Source: an uncultured Oscillibacter sp.
GTDB taxonomy: Bacteria > Bacillota > Clostridia > Oscillospirales > Oscillospiraceae
Length of the DNA: 6,899 bases
Direction: 5' to 3'
Assembly (NCBI GenBank): GCA_900550685.1
Contig: URTS01000096.1
Span: forward strand, 1-6,899
Below, piece by piece: positions 1 through 5,603 of this stretch. The translations under genes and the position numbers were made by a program. The notes below the pieces were generated by a model that was given only the letters and a program-made list of their open reading frames with translations, did not search any database and was not told where the DNA came from. Each line of letters begins with the position of its first letter. The stretch's first letter is position 1.

Positions 1-578
1 GCATCGGCGGCGGTTCCATCTGCATCACCCGGGAGACCAAGGGCATCGGCCGGGGCCAGGCCACCGCAGTCATCGACGTGGCCGCCGAGCGGGACAAGTA
101 TTTTGAGGAGACCGGCATCTACGTGCCCATCTGCGCCGACGGCGGCATCGTCCAGGATTACCATATCACCCTGGCCCTGGCCATGGGCGCCGACTTCTGC
201 ATGCTGGGCCGGTATTTCTCCCGGTTTGACGAGTCCCCCACCAGCAAGATTCTGGTGGGCGGCAGCTATATGAAGGAGTATTGGGGCGAGGGCAGCGCCC
301 GTGCCCGGAACTGGCAGCGGTACGACCTGGGCGGCGCGGCCAAGCTGAGTTTTGAAGAGGGCGTGGATTCCTACGTGCCCTATGCAGGCGCTCTGGCCGA
401 CGGCATGGCTACCACCCTGGCCAAGGTCCGCTCCACCATGTGCAACTGCGGCGCCCTGACCATCCCGGAGTTGCGGGAAAAGGCCAAGCTGACCCTGGTT
501 TCCGCCACCTCCATCGTGGAGGGCGGCGCACATGACGTGTTGCTGAAGGACACCACCAACGGCAACCAGCGGAGCTGA
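1..578 (+). CDS. guaB: IMP dehydrogenase, C-terminal part (5' end outside window)
   Basis: IMP dehydrogenase oxidises IMP to XMP with NAD+, the committed step of guanine nucleotide synthesis in the cytoplasm. The first full codon is at position 3 and the TGA stop is at 576-578, leaving 191 residues. Visible are the catalytic-loop motif GGGSICITR with the nucleophilic Cys (7th residue), the ADGG phosphate-binding segment, MLGRYF, the mobile-flap dyad Arg-Tyr in NWQRYDLGG (residues 106-107), and EEGVDSYVPY. If the Cys is set to 319, the numbering used for the Tritrichomonas foetus enzyme, the flap dyad falls on 418/419, a Glu on 431 and the C-terminus on 503. All of these equal the T. foetus positions I remember, so the fragment appears gapless against that subtype. 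The N-terminal barrel half and any CBS domains lie outside the window. A structured region and a strong terminator follow, so this is the end of its transcript. Confidence 0.96.
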   Translation, partial: IGGGSICITRETKGIGRGQATAVIDVAAERDKYFEETGIYVPICADGGIVQDYHITLALAMGADFCMLGRYFSRFDESPTSKILVGGSYMKEYWGEGSARARNWQRYDLGGAAKLSFEEGVDSYVPYAGALADGMATTLAKVRSTMCNCGALTIPELREKAKLTLVSATSIVEGGAHDVLLKDTTNGNQRS

Positions 579-598
579 GGATAAGGCTTGACTGAGGT

Positions 599-661
599 CG
601 CCCACCACACCGCGCAGCAGCGCGTACAAGCAATTTGCGGAGCAAATTCTTGAAATGGGCG
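599..661 (+). other. Structured 3' element: nested inverted repeats forming a possible three-way junction
   Basis: In the 110 bases between the guaB stop and its terminator three stems nest. The outer stem is CGCCCA (599-604) with TGGGCG (656-661). Inside it are CGCGC-AGCA-GCGCG (611-624) and a longer hairpin, CAAG plus AATTTGC, loop GGA, GCAAATT plus CTTG (627-652, one bulged C at 631). No T tract follows, so it is not itself an intrinsic terminator. It could be a 3'-UTR stabiliser, a REP-like intergenic repeat or a small RNA 3' part. The pairing is seen directly; function is unknown. Confidence 0.45.
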
Positions 662-688
662 GGCTTTGCCTGTACTTTAGGTCAAAAC

Positions 689-722
689 AAAAGGAACACC
701 CCGGCCTGGGGTGTTCCTTTTT
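689..722 (+). terminator. Strong intrinsic terminator after guaB
   Basis: A perfect 14-bp stem (689-702 with 708-721) with a five-base loop GGCCT. The upstream arm begins with A residues and the downstream arm ends in a run of T (718-722). The GC-rich core ACACCCC/GGGGTGT followed by TTTTT is a textbook rho-independent terminator for guaB. It also rules out starts inside the stem (for example GTG at 711) for the next gene. Confidence 0.9.
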
Positions 723-733
723 GCGTTTATGTG

Positions 734-742
734 TGGTAAGAT
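734..742 (+). promoter_or_regulatory. Possible extended -10 promoter for the PAP2 gene
   Basis: TG-G-TAAGAT at 734-742 has the TGn extension and a 4/6 match to TATAAT. It would place the transcription start near 749, ahead of the ribosome binding site at 763-770. The corresponding -35 region falls in the terminator's downstream arm and is poor. A promoter is expected in this short gap because the terminator isolates the gene, but this assignment is tentative. Confidence 0.3.
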
Positions 743-773
743 GGGCACCAGATCAATGGGAAGGGAAAGAGAT

Positions 774-1307
774 ATGCAAGGCTTTGAATTGGAAATTCTG
801 AACTGGATCCAGGCCCATCTGCGCTGCGGCGTTCTGGACGCGGTGATGCCCGCTGTCAGCTGGATCTGCAATCATGGAGAGGTCTGGATCCTGCTGGCGG
901 CGGTGCTGCTGGCTATGCCGAAAACCCGGAAAGCCGGAGCCTGCCTGGCCTGTGGCCTGGTGCTGGACCTGCTGCTGTGCAACCTGTGGCTGAAGCCCTG
1001 GATCGGCCGGGTGCGTCCCTTTGCGGTGAACCCCGGTATCCAGCTTCTGATAGCGCCGCCCACAGACGCGTCCTTCCCCTCCGGCCATACGGCGGCTTCC
1101 TTTGCGGCGGTGGCCGCCCTCCGGACGGCTCGCAGTCCGCTGTGGAAGCCGTCGCTGGTGCTGGCGGCGGTGATCGCCTTCTCACGGCTGTACCTGTATG
1201 CCCACTGGCCCACGGATATTCTGGGGGGCATTCTGGCTGGGACGCTGGCAGGCTGGCTGGGGGCGAAGCTGGTGCAGCTTCTGGCGAAAAAAGGGGAAAA
1301 GAACTGA
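774..1307 (+). CDS. PAP2-family membrane phosphatase (type 2 phosphatidic acid phosphatase)
   Basis: A 177-residue integral membrane protein of the PAP2 superfamily, which dephosphorylates lipid phosphates or pyrophosphates (undecaprenyl pyrophosphate, phosphatidylglycerophosphate or phosphatidate) at the outer face of the membrane. All three signature motifs are intact: KxxxxxxRP at residues 74-82 (K74, R81, P82), PSGH at 102-105 (catalytic His105), and SRxxxxxHxxxD at 137-148 (R138, H144, D148). Hydrophobic segments lie at about 21-32, 37-48, 56-73, 106-117, 126-141 and 147-170, as expected for a compact six-helix enzyme. I chose ATG 774 because GGGAAAGA (763-770) sits just upstream; ATG 756 in the same frame is possible, while GTG 711 lies inside the terminator stem. 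The exact substrate cannot be read from sequence. The gene ends one base from the stop of the converging amidohydrolase gene, with no terminator visible between. Confidence 0.93.
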   Translation: MQGFELEILNWIQAHLRCGVLDAVMPAVSWICNHGEVWILLAAVLLAMPKTRKAGACLACGLVLDLLLCNLWLKPWIGRVRPFAVNPGIQLLIAPPTDASFPSGHTAASFAAVAALRTARSPLWKPSLVLAAVIAFSRLYLYAHWPTDILGGILAGTLAGWLGAKLVQLLAKKGEKN

Positions 1308-1308
1308 T

Positions 1309-2751
1309 TCAGTCCGCGATGGTAGGGACCGCGTCGGCGGGGATGGGGCAGGTATAGCCCTCAGCGGTCTTTTCGTCGAATTCCGCGTTTGCTTCCTGCA
1401 AAATAGTTGGGTCTGCGAACAGGTCGATGGCCGCGGCGGCGATGACCTTTCCGGCGTGGACGGCGGCCTTCCGGCCGATGTCCGTGCCGTCGCAGGAGAC
1501 GTTCTGCCAGCTGTGGCCGGGGCAGCCGTTGGGCCAGGAGGCCACGGAGATCTGGGCCGTGGGGCACTCCCAGCTGACGTCGCCCACGTCCGTGGAGCCG
1601 GGGCGGAAGGCGTCGCCGCTGTACAGGGGCAGGAGGAAGTCGTTCATGGCGTGTCCGATCCCATTTTGGAGGGCCTTGGCCGCCTTGGCATAGGCGGGAT
1701 CATATTTGCTGCCGATGCCGGGAACGCCGCCGGCTCCCTCGTAGGTTTTGGAAAGAGCATCGGCAAAGGCCAGCTCCTCCGCCGTGTGGCCAGGGACGCC
1801 CAGTTCCTCGAAATTCTTGTGCAGCAGGGCTTCCAGCACATGGTTGGGCACCGTGTCCGCCAGACCGTCGATAAATTTCCGGTCATAGCTGGTCTCCGTC
1901 ATCAATGCCGCGCCGTCGGCGATCTTATCCACCCGCTTCTGCAGCTGCACCGCTTCGCTGACATGGTTGGAGCGGACCATATACAGCACCGTGGACCGGG
2001 GCTGGACCACGTTGGGGCTGCGGCCGCCTGCGTCGGTGATGGCATAGTGGATCCGGGCCTTGTCGCTCATGTGCTCCCGCAGAAACTGCACGCCGATGTT
2101 CATCAGTTCCACGGCATCCAAGGCGCTGCGGCCCCGGTCGGGAGCGCCTGCAGCGTGAGACGCAATTCCGTGGAAGGTGTACTGCACCTGGATACAGGAG
2201 TTGGAGGAGCCGGTGATGACCTCGTTGGTGTCCTCCGGGTGCCAGGTGAGGGCGGCGTCCAGCTGCCGCCACAGGCCGTCCCGGGCCATAAAGGCCTTGG
2301 CCGCACCGCCCTCCTCGCCGGGGCAGCCGTACAGGGTGACAGTGCCGGAAACTCCGGCGGTCTCCAGATAGGCCTTGACGCCCAGAGCCGCCGCCAGAGC
2401 GCCGGCCCCCAGCAGGTTGTGCCCGCAGCCGTGGCCGCACCCGCCGGGGACGATCTCCTCCTGGGTGAGGCTGCCAGCCTTCTGGGAAAGGCCGGAGAGG
2501 GCGTCGTACTCCGCCAGGATACCGATGTGGGGCCGTCCGCTGCCGAAGCTGGCGGCAAAGGCGGTGGGGATACTGCACACGCCCTTTTCCACTTGGAAGC
2601 CCTCCTGCTCCAGCACCTGGCAGTACAGCGCGGCGGACTTCACCTCCTGCAGGGACAGTTCCGGGTTGGCCCAGATGGTGTCCGCCACATGGCAGATCAC
2701 GTCCTTCTTGGCTTCAATGGCGGCGATGGCCGCCTGTTTTTTTGCGTCCAT
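1309..2751 (-). CDS. M20 family amidohydrolase, AbgB type (p-aminobenzoyl-glutamate hydrolase subunit B-like)
   Basis: A 480-residue cytoplasmic metallo-amidohydrolase; no signal peptide. It resembles E. coli AbgB (481 residues as I recall) end to end, including EYDALSGLSQKAG, NGHGCGHNLLG-type, YGCPGEEGG, ALTWHPE, GRSALDAV, HYAITDAGG, STDVGDVSW and the C-terminal CPIP. Likely metal ligands of the M20D group are Cys109 and His111 (HGCGHN), Glu146/147 (PGEEGG), His171 (WHPE) and His413 (GHSW). His199 in ASHAAG lies in the lid/dimerisation domain (about 190-305). The start ATG follows AAAGGAG (2761-2767) at a 9-base spacing. It lies 61 bases after the ABC ATPase gene on the same strand, with a hairpin but no clear promoter between, so it is probably the last gene of that operon. 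E. coli AbgB works with AbgA, which is absent here, so this one may act alone. The true substrate (aminobenzoyl-glutamate or another N-acyl amino acid) is unknown. A run of seven A occurs at codons 3-5. Confidence 0.9.
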   Translation of the reverse strand: MDAKKQAAIAAIEAKKDVICHVADTIWANPELSLQEVKSAALYCQVLEQEGFQVEKGVCSIPTAFAASFGSGRPHIGILAEYDALSGLSQKAGSLTQEEIVPGGCGHGCGHNLLGAGALAAALGVKAYLETAGVSGTVTLYGCPGEEGGAAKAFMARDGLWRQLDAALTWHPEDTNEVITGSSNSCIQVQYTFHGIASHAAGAPDRGRSALDAVELMNIGVQFLREHMSDKARIHYAITDAGGRSPNVVQPRSTVLYMVRSNHVSEAVQLQKRVDKIADGAALMTETSYDRKFIDGLADTVPNHVLEALLHKNFEELGVPGHTAEELAFADALSKTYEGAGGVPGIGSKYDPAYAKAAKALQNGIGHAMNDFLLPLYSGDAFRPGSTDVGDVSWECPTAQISVASWPNGCPGHSWQNVSCDGTDIGRKAAVHAGKVIAAAAIDLFADPTILQEANAEFDEKTAEGYTCPIPADAVPTIAD

Positions 2752-2777
2752 AAAATCATTCTCCTTTGTATAGAACC

Positions 2778-2805
2778 AAAGGGGCGCACATTTGTACGCC
2801 CCTTT
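2778..2805 (-). terminator. Hairpin between ABC ATPase and amidohydrolase genes (weak terminator)
   Basis: A 9-bp perfect stem AAAGGGGCG (2778-2786) with CGCCCCTTT (2797-2805) and a 10-base loop. Read on the minus strand the T run is only TTT and is followed by GG, so termination after the ATPase gene is probably incomplete. Read on the plus strand it has TTTTT, but no plus-strand gene ends here. It may act as a partial terminator or processing hairpin that lowers amidohydrolase expression relative to the transporter. Confidence 0.6.
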
Positions 2806-2812
2806 TTATTAT

Positions 2813-3583
2813 TTACAGAACCTTGGACAGGAAATCCTTCAGCCGTTCACACTGAGGATTGCCGAAGATCTCCGCCGGGGTGCCCTGCTCCAGCAGCTGG
2901 CCGTCGGCCATGAACAGCACCCGGTTGCCCACTTCCCGGGCAAAGCCCATCTCGTGGGTGACCACCACCATGGTCATGCCCTCCTGGGCCAGTTCTTTCA
3001 TAACTTCCAGCACCTCGCCCACCATTTCGGGGTCCAGGGCGGAGGTGGGCTCGTCAAAAAGCATGACCTCCGGCTCCATCATCAATGCCCGGACGATGGC
3101 GATCCGCTGTTTCTGGCCGCCGGAGAGCTGAATGGGATAGGCGTCGGCACGGTCGCCCAGGCCGACCCGCTCCAGCAGTTTCTGGGCCTTGGCCTCCGCT
3201 TCCGCCTTGTCCATGTGCTTGACCTGAACAGGGGCCAGGGTCATGTTGTCCAGAATGGTCATGTGGGGGAAGAGGTTGAAGTGCTGGAACACCATGCCCA
3301 TCTTCTGGCGGTGCTTGTCGATGTCCAGCTTCACCAGCTTGCCGTCGGGACCGGGGACCTTCTTCTTGGTGATGTCCACGCCGTCAAAGAGGATGGAGCC
3401 GCCGGTGGGCTCCTCCAGCAGGTTCAGGGAGCGCAGGAAGGTGGATTTGCCGGAGCCGGAGGGACCGATGACCACCATGACGTCGCCCTTGTCGATATCT
3501 ACGGTGACGCCGTCCAGCGCCTTGATGGCGCCCTTGTTGTAATGCTTTTTCAGGTCCTTGACCTGGATGAGATGCTCGCTCAT
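2813..3583 (-). CDS. Polar amino acid ABC transporter, ATP-binding protein (GlnQ/HisP type)
   Basis: The 256-residue ATPase drives uptake by the adjacent permease and binding protein. Canonical motifs are all present: Walker A GPSGSGKST (40-48), Q-loop Gln100, signature LSGGQ (153-157), Walker B VMLFDE (173-178, catalytic Glu178), D-loop SALD (181-184) and switch His210. The family typically has about 240 residues; the extra length here is mainly an insertion at about 73-92 (KKKVPGPDGK and following), between the first strands and the Q-loop. The ATG overlaps the permease TGA as ATGA, and its ribosome binding site AAAGGAGG (3593-3600, 9-base spacing) is inside the permease gene, so translation is coupled. 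The substrate class comes from family likeness (polar amino acid uptake); the individual amino acid cannot be assigned. Confidence 0.95.
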   Translation of the reverse strand: MSEHLIQVKDLKKHYNKGAIKALDGVTVDIDKGDVMVVIGPSGSGKSTFLRSLNLLEEPTGGSILFDGVDITKKKVPGPDGKLVKLDIDKHRQKMGMVFQHFNLFPHMTILDNMTLAPVQVKHMDKAEAEAKAQKLLERVGLGDRADAYPIQLSGGQKQRIAIVRALMMEPEVMLFDEPTSALDPEMVGEVLEVMKELAQEGMTMVVVTHEMGFAREVGNRVLFMADGQLLEQGTPAEIFGNPQCERLKDFLSKVL

Positions 3584-4458
3584 TGTCCGTTTCCTCCTTT
3601 GCCCAGCGTGCTGGCGCTGCGTTCCTGTTCCGTAAGAATTTGCTTGGCTTTTGCTTTTTTCCGGCTGCCGCCGTCGCCATTGCGCCGATCGCCCACGCTC
3701 ATTTTTTTCTCGAAATGCTCAATGACCTTGCTGGTGGGATAGGTCAGGCAGAAGTACAACACGGTGGCGATGATCAGGGCCTCGCCCATGCGGTAGGTGG
3801 CGCCCTTCACGGAGTTCACCACGGACATGATGTCCTGCACGCCAATGGTGTAGCAGATGGCGGACTCCTTGATGATGGTGACGAACTCGTTGGCGATGGC
3901 GGGGAGGATATTCTTGATGGCCTGGGGCAGCACCACGAAGCGCATGCTCTGGACCTGGTTCAATCCCAGGGACCGGGCGGCCTCCGTCTGGCCGCCGTCA
4001 ATGGACTGGATGCCGGAGCGGATGATCTCGGAGAGGTAGGCACCGGAGTTCAGGGCCAGGGCCACCACGGCCGGGAAGAACCGGTCAAAGCGGATGAAGC
4101 CGAACAGCTTGTAGCCCGGCAGGATCTTGATGTCTGCAAAGACCACATAGAAGATCAGGAAGATCTGGACCACCATAGGCGTGGCCCGGAACAGCTCCAC
4201 ATACACCGTGGCCAGGAATCGCAGGGGATTGAACCGGCTGAGCTTCAGCAGGAACCCGCCGTCCCGCAGGCGGCCGTCCTTGGTCAGGCCCAGAGACCGG
4301 AAGGGATAGATGTTGGAAAGCCGCATGACTGCCAGCAGCAGTGCCAGGATAAAGCCGAAAATAACGGTGAGGGCGGACAGGGATACAGTGCAGACAACGC
4401 CTTGCAGGAACATGGGCCAGTATGCCAGGGCCTTTTCAAAACCGGCAGCAGTGAGCAT
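3580..4458 (-). CDS. Polar amino acid ABC transporter, permease (HisM/GlnP type)
   Basis: A 292-residue inner-membrane subunit that forms the translocation path for an amino acid. Transmembrane segments are likely at about 18-46, 82-108, 127-143, 185-205 and 224-240. The cytoplasmic coupling (EAA) loop is clear at 156-180: GGQTEAARSLGL followed by LPQA. The start ATG follows GGAG at an 8-base spacing. Two oddities are visible. The loop between the first two helices (about 52-80) is longer than usual. After EHFEKK (residues 247-252), where family members normally end, the protein runs on for 40 residues (253-292) that are basic, Gly-rich and non-hydrophobic. The codons for Lys251-Lys252-Met253 contain a run of seven A; six A would give a stop exactly there. 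The tail ends in an ATGA overlap with the ATPase gene and encodes the ATPase ribosome binding site. Confidence 0.93.
   Translation of the reverse strand: MLTAAGFEKALAYWPMFLQGVVCTVSLSALTVIFGFILALLLAVMRLSNIYPFRSLGLTKDGRLRDGGFLLKLSRFNPLRFLATVYVELFRATPMVVQIFLIFYVVFADIKILPGYKLFGFIRFDRFFPAVVALALNSGAYLSEIIRSGIQSIDGGQTEAARSLGLNQVQSMRFVVLPQAIKNILPAIANEFVTIIKESAICYTIGVQDIMSVVNSVKGATYRMGEALIIATVLYFCLTYPTSKVIEHFEKKMSVGDRRNGDGGSRKKAKAKQILTEQERSASTLGKGGNGQ
3593..3600 (-). promoter_or_regulatory. Ribosome binding site of the ATPase gene, inside the permease 3' end
   Basis: AAAGGAGG on the minus strand is an almost perfect anti-16S match, 9 bases before the ATPase ATG at 3583. It is read in the permease frame as part of the Lys-Gly-Gly near its C-terminus. 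Together with the ATGA overlap it fixes the ATPase start and indicates translational coupling. Confidence 0.85.
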
Positions 4459-4475
4459 ATGATGATCTCCATTCT

Positions 4476-4523
4476 GCCGCTTTGAAATGATGGACCGGAA
4501 CTGCCATAAGCGGCTGCTGGCAG
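4476..4523 (-). promoter_or_regulatory. Alternative stems in the permease leader
   Basis: Two mutually exclusive pairings are visible: GCCGCTT (4476-4482) with AAGCGGC (4508-4514), and CTGCCA (4501-4506) with TGGCAG (4518-4523). They lie just upstream of the permease ribosome binding site. They could tune permease translation, but no T tract is present and the pairs may be incidental in this GC-rich sequence. Confidence 0.25.
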
Positions 4524-4535
4524 GGGCCTTTTAAC

Positions 4536-4571
4536 GCGCAAGGGCCTCTCCTTGCGGAGAGGTCGCTGCGC
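4536..4571 (-). promoter_or_regulatory. Intercistronic GNRA-capped hairpin between binding protein and permease
   Basis: On the minus-strand RNA, CCTCTCC-GCAA-GGAGAGG (4545-4562) is a 7-bp GC-rich stem closed by a GCAA (GNRA) tetraloop. Below it, past a small internal loop, GCGCA pairs with TGCGC (4536-4540 with 4567-4571). No T tract follows. In binding-protein operons such hairpins commonly protect the upstream message and make the binding protein more abundant than the membrane subunits; that role is inferred here from position. Confidence 0.6.
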
Positions 4572-4600
4572 ATGTTTTCAAAGAAAGAGTTCGGAGAAAT

Positions 4601-5503
4601 TTACTTCTCGTCAGCGACGATCTCGCCGTCCACCAGAGAAGCGGTGTCACCGGAAGCCAAGTCGTTGGCCTCAGCGACGAAGTTGTCCATGGAACCGTCT
4701 GCCAGAGCGGCGGCAATGGCCTCGTTGACCTTTGCCATCAGGCTGTCGTTGCCCTTGGAGACGCCGATGGCAGAGCCTTCGGAATCATAGGGAACGTCCA
4801 GAGCCACGCACAGGTCGGGATACTGCTTGGCATAGGTCTCGGCCACGGCGGTCTCGATGTAAGCGCCGTCCAGCTTGCCGGCCAGCAGCTCGGCCACGAT
4901 ATCAGTGACCTTGGTCAGCACCACGATATCGGCATCGGGGGAGTTCTGGTCAGCCAGATCCTTCTGGATGGAGCCGTTCTGAGCGCCGATGGAAAGCTCG
5001 GGCTTGTTGGTGTCTTCCAGAGAGGTGAACTGGTCCTTGTTGCTCTGCAGGCAGACAAAGGACTGGCCGCCCATGTAGTAAATGTCGGAGAAGTCCATGG
5101 CGTCGGCACGCTCGGGATCGGGAGACAGACCGGCCATGCCCAGGTCCACGCTGCCGGCGGCCAGCTCGTTCAGCACGCCGTCAAAGTCCATGGGGATGAT
5201 GTCCAGCTCCAGGCCCATGTAGTCGGCAATGTAACCGGCCAGAGCCACGTCGAAGCCTGCCAGCTGAGGATCGCCGTTGGCGTCGATGGAGTAGAACTCA
5301 TAGGGAGCGAAGTCGGGGGAAGTGGCCACGGTCAGCTTGCCGGGGTTCACCAGGGAAACTTCGGTGCTTTCGGTGTTGTCCGCAGTGTCGGTATTTTCAG
5401 CGGGGGTGTCGGTGCTGTCGGCAGGGGTCTCGTTCTTGGAGCCGCAGGCTGCCAGAGACAGGACCATAGCCAGGCTCAGAGCCATAGCAAGAAACTTTTT
5501 CAT
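4601..5503 (-). CDS. Amino acid ABC transporter solute-binding lipoprotein (SBP_bac_3 family)
   Basis: A 300-residue extracytoplasmic receptor that captures the ligand and delivers it to the permease. Residues 1-20 form a lipoprotein signal peptide (MKKFLAM..., lipobox LAAC, Cys20 lipidated), so it is anchored to the outer face of the membrane. Residues 21-50 are an acidic, Thr/Asp/Glu-rich linker containing three degenerate heptads. The mature domain (about 55-282) is a family 3 periplasmic-binding fold: LTVATSPDFAPYEF, GFDVALA (83-89), SPDPERADAMDFS with Arg132 expected to bind the ligand carboxylate, and GAQNGSIQ (173-180). In the segment where the family usually has an Asp contacting the ligand amino group, this protein has GAYIET with Glu217. 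The start follows AAGGAG at a suitable distance, behind a near-consensus promoter. It is first in the operon and separated from the permease by 142 bases with a stable hairpin. Ligand identity is not determinable. Confidence 0.94.
   Translation of the reverse strand: MKKFLAMALSLAMVLSLAACGSKNETPADSTDTPAENTDTADNTESTEVSLVNPGKLTVATSPDFAPYEFYSIDANGDPQLAGFDVALAGYIADYMGLELDIIPMDFDGVLNELAAGSVDLGMAGLSPDPERADAMDFSDIYYMGGQSFVCLQSNKDQFTSLEDTNKPELSIGAQNGSIQKDLADQNSPDADIVVLTKVTDIVAELLAGKLDGAYIETAVAETYAKQYPDLCVALDVPYDSEGSAIGVSKGNDSLMAKVNEAIAAALADGSMDNFVAEANDLASGDTASLVDGEIVADEK
5363..5425 (-). repeat. Three degenerate 21-bp repeats in the lipoprotein linker
   Basis: Residues 27-47 of the binding protein read PADSTDT, PAENTDT, ADNTEST, three seven-residue units encoded by 21-bp tandem blocks. 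They form the flexible spacer between the lipid anchor and the binding domain. Such low-complexity linkers are common in this family; unit number may vary between strains. Confidence 0.5.
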
Positions 5504-5544
5504 AACAGGTACTCCTTTTTCATCTCAATCTTCTTCGTTGTGTC

Positions 5545-5557
5545 GCCGCAGGGCGGC
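5545..5557 (-). promoter_or_regulatory. Small hairpin in the 5' leader of the binding-protein gene
   Basis: GCCGC (5545-5549) pairs with GCGGC (5553-5557) around a three-base loop, within the roughly 65-base leader between the predicted transcription start (about 5568) and the ATG. It may protect the 5' end of an abundant message. No riboswitch or T-box consensus is visible in this short leader. Confidence 0.3.
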
Positions 5558-5574
5558 TTGCTTTTGATGGTATG

Positions 5575-5603
5575 AGTATACATCGAATAAATATGCAAGT
5601 CAA
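5575..5603 (-). promoter_or_regulatory. Sigma70-type promoter of the ABC transporter operon
   Basis: On the minus strand TTGACT (-35, 5598-5603), an exact 17-base spacer and TATACT (-10, 5575-5580) form a near-consensus vegetative promoter (5/6 in each box). Transcription would start near 5568. A short inverted repeat GGCAA-N5-TTGCC (5612-5626) lies immediately upstream of the -35 and could be a regulator site, though it is short enough to be chance. Confidence 0.8.

Noticed and set aside
711..773. Earlier starts (GTG 711, ATG 741 or 756) for the PAP2 protein
   Set aside because: GTG 711 lies in the terminator stem; ATG 741 is followed in frame by polar residues not typical of the family; the best-placed ribosome binding site favours ATG 774, though ATG 756 cannot be excluded.
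1265..1281. GAAGCTG-GTG-CAGCTTC hairpin near the PAP2 3' end as a terminator
   Set aside because: No T tract follows on either strand, and it lies within the coding sequence where the pairing arises from Lys-Leu and Gln-Leu-Leu codons.
1198..2913. Long plus-strand open frame (571 codons) antisense to the amidohydrolase
   Set aside because: It has no recognisable protein features and is rich in Gly, Ala, His and Val as expected for the mirror of a high-G+C gene; the minus-strand frame matches AbgB end to end.
3583..4485. Plus-strand open frame of 300 codons antisense to the permease
   Set aside because: A shadow frame of the G/C-ending codons of the permease, with no ribosome binding site and low-complexity His/Gly/Asp/Gln content.
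4612..4680. Repeated CAGCGACGA near the 3' end of the binding-protein gene
   Set aside because: Two 9-base copies encode Val-Ala-(Asp/Glu) segments in the reading frame and are most simply codon coincidence.
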